Assembly (NCBI GenBank): GCA_038250675.1 | Contig: JBBSCB010000007.1 | Coordinates: 1 to 64,000, forward strand | Length of the DNA stretch: 64,000 nucleotides | Direction of reading: 5' to 3' | Source: JAICUF01 sp038250675 | Lineage (GTDB): Bacteria; Gemmatimonadota; Gemmatimonadetes; Gemmatimonadales; GWC2-71-9 | Shown here: positions 40,451 to 48,453 of the stretch, piece by piece | How positions within the stretch are numbered: the stretch's first letter is position 1 | Layout of the letters: the number at the start of each line of letters is the position of its first letter | The notes under the pieces: model-generated | The model's input: only the letters and a program-made list of their open reading frames with translations | Told to the model about the DNA's origin: nothing | Databases searched by the model: none | Program-made: the position numbers and the translations under genes

Positions 40451-42007
40451 GTGGCGACCCACCACGATGGCGTGCTCATCATCGACTTCGGTTCGCAGTA
40501 CACCCAGCTCATCGCGCGGCGTGTGCGCGAGGCACACGTGTACTGTGAGATCCATCCGCCATCGCGCACCGTCGAGTGGATCCACGACTGGAAGCCCCGG
40601 GGGATCATTCTCTCGGGCGGACCCAACTCGGTCTACGGCGAAAACGTGCCGACCGCAGAGCCGGCGCTGCTGGAGCTGGGCGTGCCGGTGCTCGGGGTCT
40701 GCTACGGCATGCAGCTCCTGGCCCAGCTCAGCGGCGGCCGCGTGGAGCGCGCGGCGCGCCGGGAATACGGGCGGGCCGGCCTCGAGGTGCTGGGAGGCCG
40801 GCTCTTCGCCGGCTTTGGCGTGGGCGAGGAGACGCCGGTCTGGATGAGTCACGGCGATCATGTCGATACGGCACCGCCGGGCTTCACCGTCGTCGCGCGC
40901 AGTGCCAATACGCCCGTGGCGGCGTTCGAGCATCGTGAGCGTCCACTGTACGGCGTGCAGTTTCACCCAGAGGTGGCGCACACCGCCCGGGGCGGTGAAG
41001 TGCTCGACAACTTCCTGTTCGGCATCTGCGGCTGCACGCCGGACTGGACACCGGGCCAGTTCATCGACCGCGAGATCGAGCGGGTACGCGCGCTCGTCGG
41101 CCCGGACCGGCGGGTGATCTGCGGCCTCTCGGGCGGCGTCGACTCGTCGGTCGCGGCGGCACTGGTCCACCGCGCGGTGGGAGATCGGCTCACGTGCATC
41201 TTCGTCGATCACGGTCTGCTGCGGCTGCACGAGCGGGACCAGGTCGAGCGCACGTTCCGCCGCCACCTGGGCATCGATCTCCGGACGGTGGACGCGCGCG
41301 CGCTTTTCCTGGAGCGCCTCGCCGGCATTGCCGATCCCGAGGAGAAGCGGCGGCGGATCGGCCACACGTTCATCGACGTGTTCGAGGCGGAGGCGCGTGA
41401 GGTGGGCGGCGACGTCGGATTCCTGGTGCAGGGAACGCTCTACCCGGACGTGATCGAATCGCTCTCGCCCACGGGCGGGGCGTCGGTCACGATCAAGACG
41501 CACCACAACGTCGGCGGACTGCCGGAGCGACTGCCGTTCGCGCTGATCGAGCCGCTCCGGGAGCTGTTCAAGGACGAGGTGCGGCAGGTGGGCCGCGAGC
41601 TTGGGCTCCCTGAGGAGATGGTCGGCCGGCACCCGTTCCCGGGACCCGGGCTTGCCATCCGCATCCTGGGCGCCGTGACCGAACCCAACCTCGAGATCCT
41701 GCGACGGGCCGATCACATCTACATCGAGGAGATTCGCGCCGCCGGATTGTACGACGACATCTGGCAGGCGTTTGCGGTCCTGCTGCCGATCCGCTCGGTG
41801 GGTGTGCAGGGCGACGAGCGCAGCTATGACCAGGTCATCGGGCTCCGGGCCGTGACCAGCCGCGACGGCATGACGGCCGACTGGTTCCCGTTCCCGCCCG
41901 AGGTCCTGGGTCGCATCTCCAACCGGATCGCCAACGAGGTGGACGGCGTTAACCGCGTCGTCTACGACGTGAGCTCCAAGCCGCCCGCAACGATCGAGTG
42001 GGAATGA
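40451..42007 (+). CDS. guaA: GMP synthase (glutamine-hydrolysing)
   Basis: 518 residues. It converts XMP to GMP. The N-terminal class I amidotransferase has the catalytic Cys in GVCYGMQLLAQ and the His-Glu pair in YGVQFHPEV. The ATP-pyrophosphatase domain has the P-loop LSGGVDSSVAAAL, and the C-terminal dimerisation domain has RHPFPGPGLAIR and the ending KPPATIEWE. GTG start. The stop overlaps the GH43 gene by ATGA. Confidence 0.96.
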   Translation: MATHHDGVLIIDFGSQYTQLIARRVREAHVYCEIHPPSRTVEWIHDWKPRGIILSGGPNSVYGENVPTAEPALLELGVPVLGVCYGMQLLAQLSGGRVERAARREYGRAGLEVLGGRLFAGFGVGEETPVWMSHGDHVDTAPPGFTVVARSANTPVAAFEHRERPLYGVQFHPEVAHTARGGEVLDNFLFGICGCTPDWTPGQFIDREIERVRALVGPDRRVICGLSGGVDSSVAAALVHRAVGDRLTCIFVDHGLLRLHERDQVERTFRRHLGIDLRTVDARALFLERLAGIADPEEKRRRIGHTFIDVFEAEAREVGGDVGFLVQGTLYPDVIESLSPTGGASVTIKTHHNVGGLPERLPFALIEPLRELFKDEVRQVGRELGLPEEMVGRHPFPGPGLAIRILGAVTEPNLEILRRADHIYIEEIRAAGLYDDIWQAFAVLLPIRSVGVQGDERSYDQVIGLRAVTSRDGMTADWFPFPPEVLGRISNRIANEVDGVNRVVYDVSSKPPATIEWE

Positions 42008-43008
42008 GGGCACGGACGCCGCGTCTCTGCGCGCTGCTCGGTGTCGCGACGGCGTGCGCACTGGCAGGCACGGTCCGGGCGCAGGCGGTGCGGTCCGGGA
42101 ACCCCATACTTCCCGGCTGGTACGCCGATCCCGAGGCCCACGTCTTTGCCGGTCAGTACTGGATTTATCCCACCTCCTCCGCACCCTACGACCAGCAGAC
42201 CTTCCTCGACGCCTTCTCGTCCCCCGACCTGATCACCTGGACTCGGCATCCGCGCGCCCTGGACGTGGCGAACGTGTCGTGGGCGCATCGGGCGGTGTGG
42301 GCACCGTCAATCATCGCCAAAGGCGGCTGGTACTACGTGTTCTTTGGCGCCAACGACATCCAGAACGATGCGCAGACCGGCGGGATAGGCGTCGCTCGTG
42401 CCCGGACGCCGGCGGGACCGTTCGTGGACTACCTCGGCAAGCCGCTGATCGGCGCCTTCCACAACGGCGCCCAGCCAATCGATCAATTCGTCTTTCGGGA
42501 CCGGGATGGCACCTACTACATCATCTACGGCGGCTGGGGGCACTGCAACATCGCGCGGCTGAATCCGGACTTCACCGGGCTCGTGCCGTTCCCAGACGGC
42601 ATCACGTTCAAGGAAATCACGCCGCAGGGATACGTCGAAGGCGCCTTCATGTTCCTGAAGGGCGGCAAGTACTATTTCATGTGGTCGGAGGGAGGTTGGA
42701 CCGGGCCTGATTACGCGGTGGCGTACGCCATCGGAGACTCGCCGCTCGGCCCGTTCACGCGGATCGGGAAGATCCTGCAGCAGGACTCGTCGGTCGCGAC
42801 CGGCGCCGGCCACCACTCCGTCCTGCACGCGGCCGGTTCGGCTCGCTGGTACATCGTGTACCACCGGCGGCCGCTGGGAGAGACCGATCCCAACCACCGG
42901 GCGGTCAGCATCGACGTGATGCATTTCGACAGCGCCGGGCGGATTGAGCCGGTGCGGATTACCAGCGTTGGTGTCGCAGCCGACCCGCTCCCAGAGCGTC
43001 CCCGCTAG
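42004..43008 (+). CDS. Secreted glycoside hydrolase family 43-like protein
   Basis: 334 residues. A Sec signal peptide (RARTPRLCALLGVATACALAGTVRAQA) precedes a five-bladed beta-propeller of GH43 type. The catalytic set is visible: Asp in GWYADPEAH, the pKa-tuning Asp in IDQFVFRDRDGTYY, and the acid Glu in GYVEGAFMF. Family members act on arabinans, xylans or galactans; the exact substrate is not predictable. ATG 42004 is chosen over GTG 41998 because of the ATGA overlap with guaA and the clean signal peptide. It shares a CTAG with the convergent EIIA gene, each strand using it for TAG. Confidence 0.9.
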   Translation: MRARTPRLCALLGVATACALAGTVRAQAVRSGNPILPGWYADPEAHVFAGQYWIYPTSSAPYDQQTFLDAFSSPDLITWTRHPRALDVANVSWAHRAVWAPSIIAKGGWYYVFFGANDIQNDAQTGGIGVARARTPAGPFVDYLGKPLIGAFHNGAQPIDQFVFRDRDGTYYIIYGGWGHCNIARLNPDFTGLVPFPDGITFKEITPQGYVEGAFMFLKGGKYYFMWSEGGWTGPDYAVAYAIGDSPLGPFTRIGKILQQDSSVATGAGHHSVLHAAGSARWYIVYHRRPLGETDPNHRAVSIDVMHFDSAGRIEPVRITSVGVAADPLPERPR

Positions 43009-43454
43009 ACTCCCTTTTCGCGCAGCAGGTCGAAGAACGCCGCCGGCGAATCGGTCACTGCCAGGCGTTCTGGGACGTCCGGTTCCTTCACGAACTGCGC
43101 GATCCGCCCGAGCACCGGCAGGTACTCGTTCGATACCTCCAGCGGCGGCGCCACGATCAGGAAGAAGAAGTGCACTGGCCGGTTGTCGATCGCGGCCCAC
43201 GGGATCCCGGCCGGATGGCGGCCGTATGCCAGTCGGAGCTCGGTCACGAGCATCGAGCGCGTATGCGGGATCGCCACCCCGCGGCCGACGCCGGTGGAGC
43301 CGAGCGACTCACGGCGCCTGAGCATTTTCTGAAGCGCGGTGGCGCCGCCGTCATCGAGCGACAGCAGCGCGGCGAGCTCGGTGAGCACGTCGTCCTGCGA
43401 GGTGGCGCTCAGGTCGAAGCGGAGCGCGTCGGGCGCGAACAGAGGTGTCAGCAT
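43005..43454 (-). CDS. PTS EIIA (fructose/nitrogen-type) domain protein
   Basis: 149 residues, a stand-alone EIIA type 2 domain. The phosphorylated histidine is H64 in GVGRGVAIPHTRS. Later conserved blocks are VHFFFLIVAPP and YLPVLGRIAQFV. ATG 43454 gives just the domain. Such proteins relay phosphate from HPr or NPr and often regulate rather than transport; no PTS membrane component is in the window. It has its own divergent promoter with the -35 TTGACA. It resembles PtsN, but I do not commit to that name. Confidence 0.88.
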   Translation of the reverse strand: MLTPLFAPDALRFDLSATSQDDVLTELAALLSLDDGGATALQKMLRRRESLGSTGVGRGVAIPHTRSMLVTELRLAYGRHPAGIPWAAIDNRPVHFFFLIVAPPLEVSNEYLPVLGRIAQFVKEPDVPERLAVTDSPAAFFDLLREKGV

Positions 43455-43459
43455 GGCGC

Positions 43460-43489
43460 AACGTAAATCGTCGCCCGCATCGCTGTCAA
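43460..43489 (-). promoter_or_regulatory. Promoter for the EIIA gene (leaderless)
   Basis: On the minus strand, TTGACA (43489-43484), an 18-bp spacer, then TACGTT (43465-43460). The -35 is a perfect consensus match. The ATG begins at 43454, 6 nt after the -10, so the transcript should start at or within a base of the start codon. Confidence 0.6.
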
Positions 43490-43497
43490 ACGCTCCA

Positions 43498-43526
43498 TTG
43501 CCCGGTCCCGCCCCGGCAAGTATTTT
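43498..43526 (+). promoter_or_regulatory. Promoter for dus-larB-GGDEF operon (leaderless)
   Basis: TTGCCC (43498-43503), a 17-bp spacer, then TATTTT (43521-43526). Initiation 7 nt downstream falls on the A of the dus ATG at 43533. The two divergent -35 elements in this 78-bp gap are only 8 bp apart. Confidence 0.6.
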
Positions 43527-43532
43527 TATCCC

Positions 43533-44516
43533 ATGCAGTTGCCATATCCTTCCGCGCACGCCTTCCCACTGATCCTGGCCCCGATGGCCGGAGTGTCGGA
43601 GGCGCCCTTCCGCCAGATCTGCCGGCAGATGGGCGCGGATGTCGTCATCTCCGAGTTCCTCTCGTCGGAGGCGATCCGCCGCCGCATCCGGACGACCCTC
43701 GAAGGTGCCGAGTTCGAAGCGTGCGAGCGCCCCATCGGGATCCAGATCTATGGCGCCGATCCCGCCGCGATGGCGGAAGCGGCCGCGCTCATTACCGAGC
43801 ACTACGCGCCGGAATTCATCGATATCAATTTTGGTTGTCCGGTCAAGAAGGTGGTCCAGCGCAACGGCGGCTCGGGCTGCCTGCGGGACCTCGAGCTCGT
43901 GGATCGCATCATCCGCGCGGTGATCGGCGCGACGCACCTGCCGGTAACCGTGAAGACGCGGAGCGGCTGGAACGATGAGACGCGCGATCCGGTGAGCATC
44001 GCACTCCGGATGCAGGACGCGGGTGCGCGCGCCTTCACGCTGCACGCGCGGACGCGGACCCAGATGTTCTCCGGCAACGCCAGTTGGGACGAGATCGCTC
44101 GGGTGGTGGAGGCGCTCGACATTCCCGTGATCGGGAACGGCGACATCGAGAGCGGCGGCGACGTCGTCCGGATGCGGGCGCACACCGGCTGCGCGGGCGC
44201 CATGATTGGACGCGGCGTGTTCGGCAATCCATGGATCTTCCGCGACGCGCAGGCGCTGCTCGCCGGCGAGGCGCCGGCACCGGCGCCAGCGGCCGCCGAG
44301 CGGTTCCGGCTCGCGCTGGAACACGCGCGGCTCGCGATCCGTCTCCAGGGCGATACCCGCCGCACCGTCATCGAGTTCCGCAAGCATCTCGGCTGGTATA
44401 CGCGGGGTCTCCATGGCGCGAGCGACTTGCGCCAGCGGCTCTTCCAGATCGAATCGATTGCGGAGGCGGAGGCAATCTTCCTCCAGTACCTCGAGCCCAT
44501 CGCCCGGGTGGCGTGA
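43533..44516 (+). CDS. dus: tRNA-dihydrouridine synthase
   Basis: 327 residues, FMN-dependent TIM barrel. It reduces uridines in the tRNA D-loop. Motifs are LILAPMAGVSEAPFR, the catalytic cysteine in DINFGCPVKKV, VKTRSGWNDETRDPV, TLHARTRTQMFSGNASWD and GNGDIESGGD with GAMIGRGVFGNPWIF. The likely mRNA has no leader. The stop overlaps larB by GTGA. DusB-like by motif, but subfamily is not certain. Confidence 0.94.
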   Translation: MQLPYPSAHAFPLILAPMAGVSEAPFRQICRQMGADVVISEFLSSEAIRRRIRTTLEGAEFEACERPIGIQIYGADPAAMAEAAALITEHYAPEFIDINFGCPVKKVVQRNGGSGCLRDLELVDRIIRAVIGATHLPVTVKTRSGWNDETRDPVSIALRMQDAGARAFTLHARTRTQMFSGNASWDEIARVVEALDIPVIGNGDIESGGDVVRMRAHTGCAGAMIGRGVFGNPWIFRDAQALLAGEAPAPAPAAAERFRLALEHARLAIRLQGDTRRTVIEFRKHLGWYTRGLHGASDLRQRLFQIESIAEAEAIFLQYLEPIARVA

Positions 44517-45262
44517 GGCGCGCGCAGCTCGAGGACTTGCTCGCCGGGGTGGCCGGTGGCCGCCTCTCGCCCGGGCAGGCGCTCGAGCGGCTGCGCCACT
44601 TTCCCTCTGAATCACTCGATTTCGCGACGCTTGACCATCACCGCGCGCTCCGCCAGGGGCACCCGGAGGTCGTGTTCGGCGCGGGCAAGACCACCGAGCA
44701 GGTCGTCGCCATCTGCGGCAGTCTGGTGGCCGCGAGCGGTGGCTTCCTCGTCACCCGCGCGAGCCCAGAGCAGCAGACCGCACTGAGCGCCGCGTTCCCC
44801 GGTGTTGCGCTCAACCCGCTCGCCCGTACCGCGCATCTCGCGGCGCCGGACGCCCCGGCCGCGGCCGGCCCGACGGTGCTCGTCGTCGCCGCGGGGACCA
44901 GCGACCTGCCGGTCGCTGAGGAGGCGGCGGTTACCGCCGGCGCCTTTGGCCATCCGGTGGAGCGGCTGGCCGATGTCGGCGTCGCCGGCTTGCACCGCCT
45001 GCTCGCGTCCGCCGAGGTGCTGGACCGCGCCGGGGTGGTCATCGTGGTGGCCGGGATGGAGGGCGCGCTGCCCAGCGTCGTCGGTGGGTTGGTGGCGCAG
45101 CCCGTGATCGCGGTGCCCACCAGCGTCGGCTACGGCGCCGCCTTCGGCGGCCTCGCCGCACTCCTCGGCATGCTCAACTCGTGCGCCGCGGGCATCACCG
45201 TGACCAACATCGACAATGGCTTCGGGGCGGCCGCCGCGGCCAGCCGGATTCTGCGCCGATGA
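44513..45262 (+). CDS. larB: LarB-like nickel-pincer cofactor biosynthesis protein
   Basis: 249 residues. LarB carboxylates the nicotinate ring of NaAD in synthesis of the nickel-pincer cofactor of lactate racemase. The C-terminal PurE-like domain shows VVAAGTSDLPVAEEA, VVAGMEGALPSVVGGL and VGYGAAFGGLAALLGMLNSC with TVTNIDNGFGAA. The N-terminal segment (FATLDHHRALRQGHPEVVFG) is typical of LarB and absent from PurE. GTG 44513 overlaps the dus stop by GTGA. No larA, larC or larE is in the window. Confidence 0.88.
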   Translation: MRRAQLEDLLAGVAGGRLSPGQALERLRHFPSESLDFATLDHHRALRQGHPEVVFGAGKTTEQVVAICGSLVAASGGFLVTRASPEQQTALSAAFPGVALNPLARTAHLAAPDAPAAAGPTVLVVAAGTSDLPVAEEAAVTAGAFGHPVERLADVGVAGLHRLLASAEVLDRAGVVIVVAGMEGALPSVVGGLVAQPVIAVPTSVGYGAAFGGLAALLGMLNSCAAGITVTNIDNGFGAAAAASRILRR

Positions 45263-46680
45263 GCGCCACGGCCATCGGTCTCGGTGCCGCCGCGGGGCTT
45301 GCCGCGGGCCTGCTGCTCGGGCGGAGCGCGCGTCGCGGCGGCGGCGGCATCGCCCCGGCGGCCGGAGCGCATCTCCTGCCCGACCCGGCGCTGCGCTGGC
45401 TGCTCCGCGCGCATGGGGCGCTCGGCGTGTGGATGACCGAGCTGTTGCCGGGAGAGGACGGCCCGAGCAACGAACGGTTCATCGACGCCGAGCGCCTCAG
45501 CGTCGCCCAGATCACGGCGGTGGATCGCCGGCTGGAGCGCGCACGCGATCAGGAGCAGAGCGGGGCCGAGCGGCTCGAGGGCGGGACGCTCGTCTTCCGG
45601 GGCGGTGGCGGGATCGCGGTGGGCCTCCTCCTGCCCGATGGGCCGGCACTGGCGACGCTTCCCGAGGTCGAGGACGATCTCGCCCGGCTCCTTGAAGGAG
45701 TGCGGCGGCGCCCCCAGGTCGTCGCGATGGCGCAGGCGCAGGCGGACGAGGGCTCGGTGGAGACGGTGGGCAGTGTCGGGCTGCGGTTGGCATATCAACT
45801 GGAGCGGGTGACCGGCGCCGAAGTCGTCGTGGCGGCGTGCGAGCCGGCGGGTGTGCGCATCGTGGGCGCGTCGGGCCGCGCGGATCGCCGCCTGCTCGAC
45901 AGCTACGCGACGCCGGACAGCGTGCTCGGCGGGATTGCCCGGGGCGGGGAGGACCGGATCGTCGCGGACGCGAACTTCATGGGTGGCTCCATGGCCGATC
46001 GCCGACAGCGGAGCCAGCGGGTGCTCCTGCTGCCGCTCCGGAACGCGCACGACACGGTCGGTGCGGTCGCCCTCTGGCTGCCGGACGAGCGCGAGCCCAC
46101 CGGTGTCGCGCTCGGCGAGATTCTGGAGGCGATGCGGAACGCGGCCCCGCGGATCGCGCGGGCGATCGAGGTGCAGGGATTCCGGCAGGCCGCGAGGGTC
46201 GATCCGTTGACGGGCCTCGCCAACCGCCGGGCGCTGGATGACGTCATGCGGCGTCACGGTGCCTCCGACGGGGCGCTGATCTATGCGGACCTCGACCGCT
46301 TCAAATCGCTCAATGACACGCTGGGGCATCCCGCGGGCGACGCCGCCCTGGTCCACTTTGCCCGGCTGATCCGGGAGCAGGTGCGGAGCGCGGACGTGGG
46401 CGCCCGGGTCGGGGGAGAGGAGTTTGCCGTCTGGCTGCCCGGCGCCACGCTTGAGCTTGGCGTCCGCATCGCCGAGCGGCTCCGGGTCAAGCTGGGCACC
46501 ACGGCGTGGGACTGGCAGGGCCGCGTGTGGCAGCTGGGCGCGTCGTTCGGGGTGGCCGCGTGCCCCGAGACCAGCCGCCGGGTGGAGAACCTGGCCGCCC
46601 AGGCCGACGCGGCCCTCTACGTCGCCAAAAACAGCGGGCGCAATCGTGTCGAGGCCGCCGGCAAGGCCCCGAACGCTTGA
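45259..46680 (+). CDS. Diguanylate cyclase (GGDEF) with N-terminal GAF-like sensory region
   Basis: 473 residues. A short hydrophobic N-terminus (SATAIGLGAAAGLAAGLLLG) may anchor it. Residues about 120-300 look like a GAF-type sensory domain with no recognised ligand. The C-terminal GGDEF domain is complete: DPLTGLANRRALD, ADLDRFKSLNDTLGH, the active-site G385-G-E-E-F389 and an inhibitory site R376-S-A-D379 exactly five residues earlier. It should make c-di-GMP with product feedback. ATG 45259 overlaps larB by ATGA. Confidence 0.9.
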   Translation: MSATAIGLGAAAGLAAGLLLGRSARRGGGGIAPAAGAHLLPDPALRWLLRAHGALGVWMTELLPGEDGPSNERFIDAERLSVAQITAVDRRLERARDQEQSGAERLEGGTLVFRGGGGIAVGLLLPDGPALATLPEVEDDLARLLEGVRRRPQVVAMAQAQADEGSVETVGSVGLRLAYQLERVTGAEVVVAACEPAGVRIVGASGRADRRLLDSYATPDSVLGGIARGGEDRIVADANFMGGSMADRRQRSQRVLLLPLRNAHDTVGAVALWLPDEREPTGVALGEILEAMRNAAPRIARAIEVQGFRQAARVDPLTGLANRRALDDVMRRHGASDGALIYADLDRFKSLNDTLGHPAGDAALVHFARLIREQVRSADVGARVGGEEFAVWLPGATLELGVRIAERLRVKLGTTAWDWQGRVWQLGASFGVAACPETSRRVENLAAQADAALYVAKNSGRNRVEAAGKAPNA

Positions 46681-46704
46681 TTTGGCAACGAGATCGGCTA
46701 TCTT
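46677..46704 (+). promoter_or_regulatory. Promoter for tmRNA
   Basis: TTGATT (46677-46682), a 16-bp spacer, then TATCTT (46699-46704). The predicted start (about 46711) is 3 nt before the mature tmRNA 5' end. The -35 overlaps the stop codon of the preceding GGDEF gene. Confidence 0.6.
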
Positions 46705-46713
46705 GGTGCACCC

Positions 46714-47075
46714 GGGGGCGACTGGCTTCGACGGGTTAGACGAAGGGATTGCAGCGTGCCCAGGTCCAGGATCCTGGTAAAACAGCTTGGAAAGATCCAA
46801 CTGCCAATACTGAACTGGCACTGGCTGCGTAAGCTGAGCTAAGCTCGCTTACCGCAACCTTCGATGGTTGGAGCCCGCCCGGGGCGCTGCCATCGAATCG
46901 AAAATCTGGGCTGGCTGACCGTGTCGCTCCGACGCGGCCGGCGAGAACCTAGGAGATAGACCCTGGCCAGGTTGGTCCGAAACCGGACCGGGGCGACGGC
47001 ATGAAGTCGGGCCTACGCACGTAGACGCAGTTCTGGATGCTGATTCGGACCAGGGTTCGATTCCCTGCGCCTCCA
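46714..47075 (+). ncRNA. ssrA: Transfer-messenger RNA (tmRNA)
   Basis: 362 nt, one-piece form. The 5' end GGGGGCGACTGGCTTCGACG and 3' end (GGTTCGATTCCCTGCGCCTCCA) pair in the tRNA-like acceptor stem GGGGGCG/CGCCTCC with one G-U pair. The reading frame at 46803-46832 encodes the tag ANTELALAA followed by TAA. The T-arm is intact. CCA is not encoded; the discriminator A is 47075. It rescues stalled ribosomes with SmpB. Confidence 0.96.
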
Positions 47076-47086
47076 TCACGACGAGC

Positions 47087-47121
47087 GACCGGCACGCCAC
47101 CAGGCGTGCCGGTCTCTTTTT
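47087..47121 (+). terminator. Intrinsic terminator of tmRNA
   Basis: A perfect 12-bp stem GACCGGCACGCC (47087-47098) and GGCGTGCCGGTC (47103-47114) with loop ACCA, followed by TCTTTTT. Confidence 0.9.
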
Positions 47122-47325
47122 GCACGTCCGCCAACGTTGGACAACCGTCGATTGGGTCAATGCACAGCGAGGGGAGTGCCGACACCACACTGTTCAGTGT
47201 TATGCATATCCCACTGCAGTACAGTGTTTTGGCGTGTGTGATATCGCGTGATTTCTCACTGTCGCCGCGCGTAAGGGGGCCAGCGCCGGGTTGAACGGGC
47301 TGTAATGGGGCGGCGAGGACGGCGG
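47122..47325. other. tmRNA-purK intergenic region with CACTG/CAGTG dyads
   Basis: 204 bp between two convergent 3' ends, more AT-rich than its surroundings. It holds a perfect palindrome ACACTG-TT-CAGTGT (47187-47200), a second dyad CACTG-CAGTA-CAGTG (47212-47226) with the same half-site, and a lone TCACTGTC around 47256-47263. I find no credible coding sequence. The dyads could be protein-binding sites, but no promoter is evident beside them. Confidence 0.45.
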
Positions 47326-48453
47326 TCACGGGGTGAGGCGGCGTCTGGCCTCAAGCACGGTGGCGAGCGCCTCGTCCGCGGTGGCTGCGACGCAGTTGAG
47401 GTGACCCATCTTGCGGCCCGGTCGCGCCTGGGATTTTCCGTACAGGTGCAGCCGAACGCCCGGCAGGGCCAGCGCCCGGTCCCATCGCGGCGTCCCGCCG
47501 GCCCAGATGCCTCCCAGCAGATTGGCCATCGCCGCCGGCCGGAGGAGGTCCGGCCGGCCCAGCGGCAAAGCGCAGAGACTCCGGACCTGCTGCTCAAACT
47601 GGTCAACGCCGCACGCGTCCATCGTGTAATGGCCGCTGTTGTGGGGTCTGGACGCCACCTCGTTTACGAAGATCCGGCCGCCCTCCGCGACGAACAGCTC
47701 CACCCCCATCACCCCCACGTAGCCCCATGCCGCCGCCAGGCCGGTCGCGATGCCCTGCGCCGCGGCGGCCGTCGACGCGTCGACTCTGGCGGGAACTACC
47801 GTCGTGTCGAGGATGCCGTCCGCATGGCGGTTCTCGCCGGCCGGGAACGCCGCGACTGTCCCGTCTTCGCCACGGGCGAGCACGACCGAGAGCTCGAGCT
47901 CGAGGGTCAGACGGCGCTCAAGGACGCACGGCACCCGGCGGAGTTCAGCCCATGCGGCGTCGGCATCCGCACCGGACTCGACTGCCGCCTGCCCCTTGCC
48001 GTCGTAGCCCAGCCGGGCGGTCTTGAGCAGCGCGGGTCCGCCCACCGCCGCCGCGGCCGCCGCCAGCTCCTGGGCCGACCGAACAGGATGCCAGGGGGCC
48101 AGCGAGAAGCCCGCGGCGGCGAGTGCGGTCTTCTCGGCGATGCGGTCCTGCGCGATGGCCACCGCCTCCGCCGAGGGGTGGACCGGCCGTCGGCGGGCAA
48201 GGGCCGCCAGGGCGCCGGCGGGGACGTTCTCGAACTCGGTGGTGATGGCGTCGCAGCGGTCGGCCAACTCGCGGAGACCGTCCGCATCGTCGTACCCGGC
48301 CTGGATCTGGTGATCCGCGACGGCTCCGGCCGGGCTCCCGGCGCCGGGATCGAGCACCACAACCTGGTAGCCCATCTCACGGGCGCGGAGCGCGAACATG
48401 CGGCCGAGCTGGCCGCCACCCACGACGCCGAGTGTGGCGCCGGGGAGAATCAT
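47326..48453 (-). CDS. purK: 5-(carboxyamino)imidazole ribonucleotide synthase
   Basis: 375 residues, ATP-grasp. It converts AIR, bicarbonate and ATP to N5-CAIR, the substrate of PurE. It starts with LGVVGGGQLGRMFALRAREMG; later blocks are TTEFENVPAGAL, KTARLGYDGKGQ, ELSVVLARGEDG and the catalytic FVNEVASRPHNSGHYTMDAC region. ATG 48453 is coupled to the purE stop by ATGA; longer in-frame starts run antisense-free through purE and are rejected. Confidence 0.95.
   Translation of the reverse strand: MILPGATLGVVGGGQLGRMFALRAREMGYQVVVLDPGAGSPAGAVADHQIQAGYDDADGLRELADRCDAITTEFENVPAGALAALARRRPVHPSAEAVAIAQDRIAEKTALAAAGFSLAPWHPVRSAQELAAAAAAVGGPALLKTARLGYDGKGQAAVESGADADAAWAELRRVPCVLERRLTLELELSVVLARGEDGTVAAFPAGENRHADGILDTTVVPARVDASTAAAAQGIATGLAAAWGYVGVMGVELFVAEGGRIFVNEVASRPHNSGHYTMDACGVDQFEQQVRSLCALPLGRPDLLRPAAMANLLGGIWAGGTPRWDRALALPGVRLHLYGKSQARPGRKMGHLNCVAATADEALATVLEARRRLTP

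Noticed and set aside
44513..45262. larB as a second purE
   Set aside because: The PurE-like fold is shared, but the longer N-terminal part and the VTNIDNGFGAA ending are LarB features. A true purE is present at 48450.
47037..47294. An 85-codon frame running from tmRNA into the gap
   Set aside because: It starts inside the tmRNA T-arm region, crosses the terminator and has no ribosome-binding site or recognisable composition.
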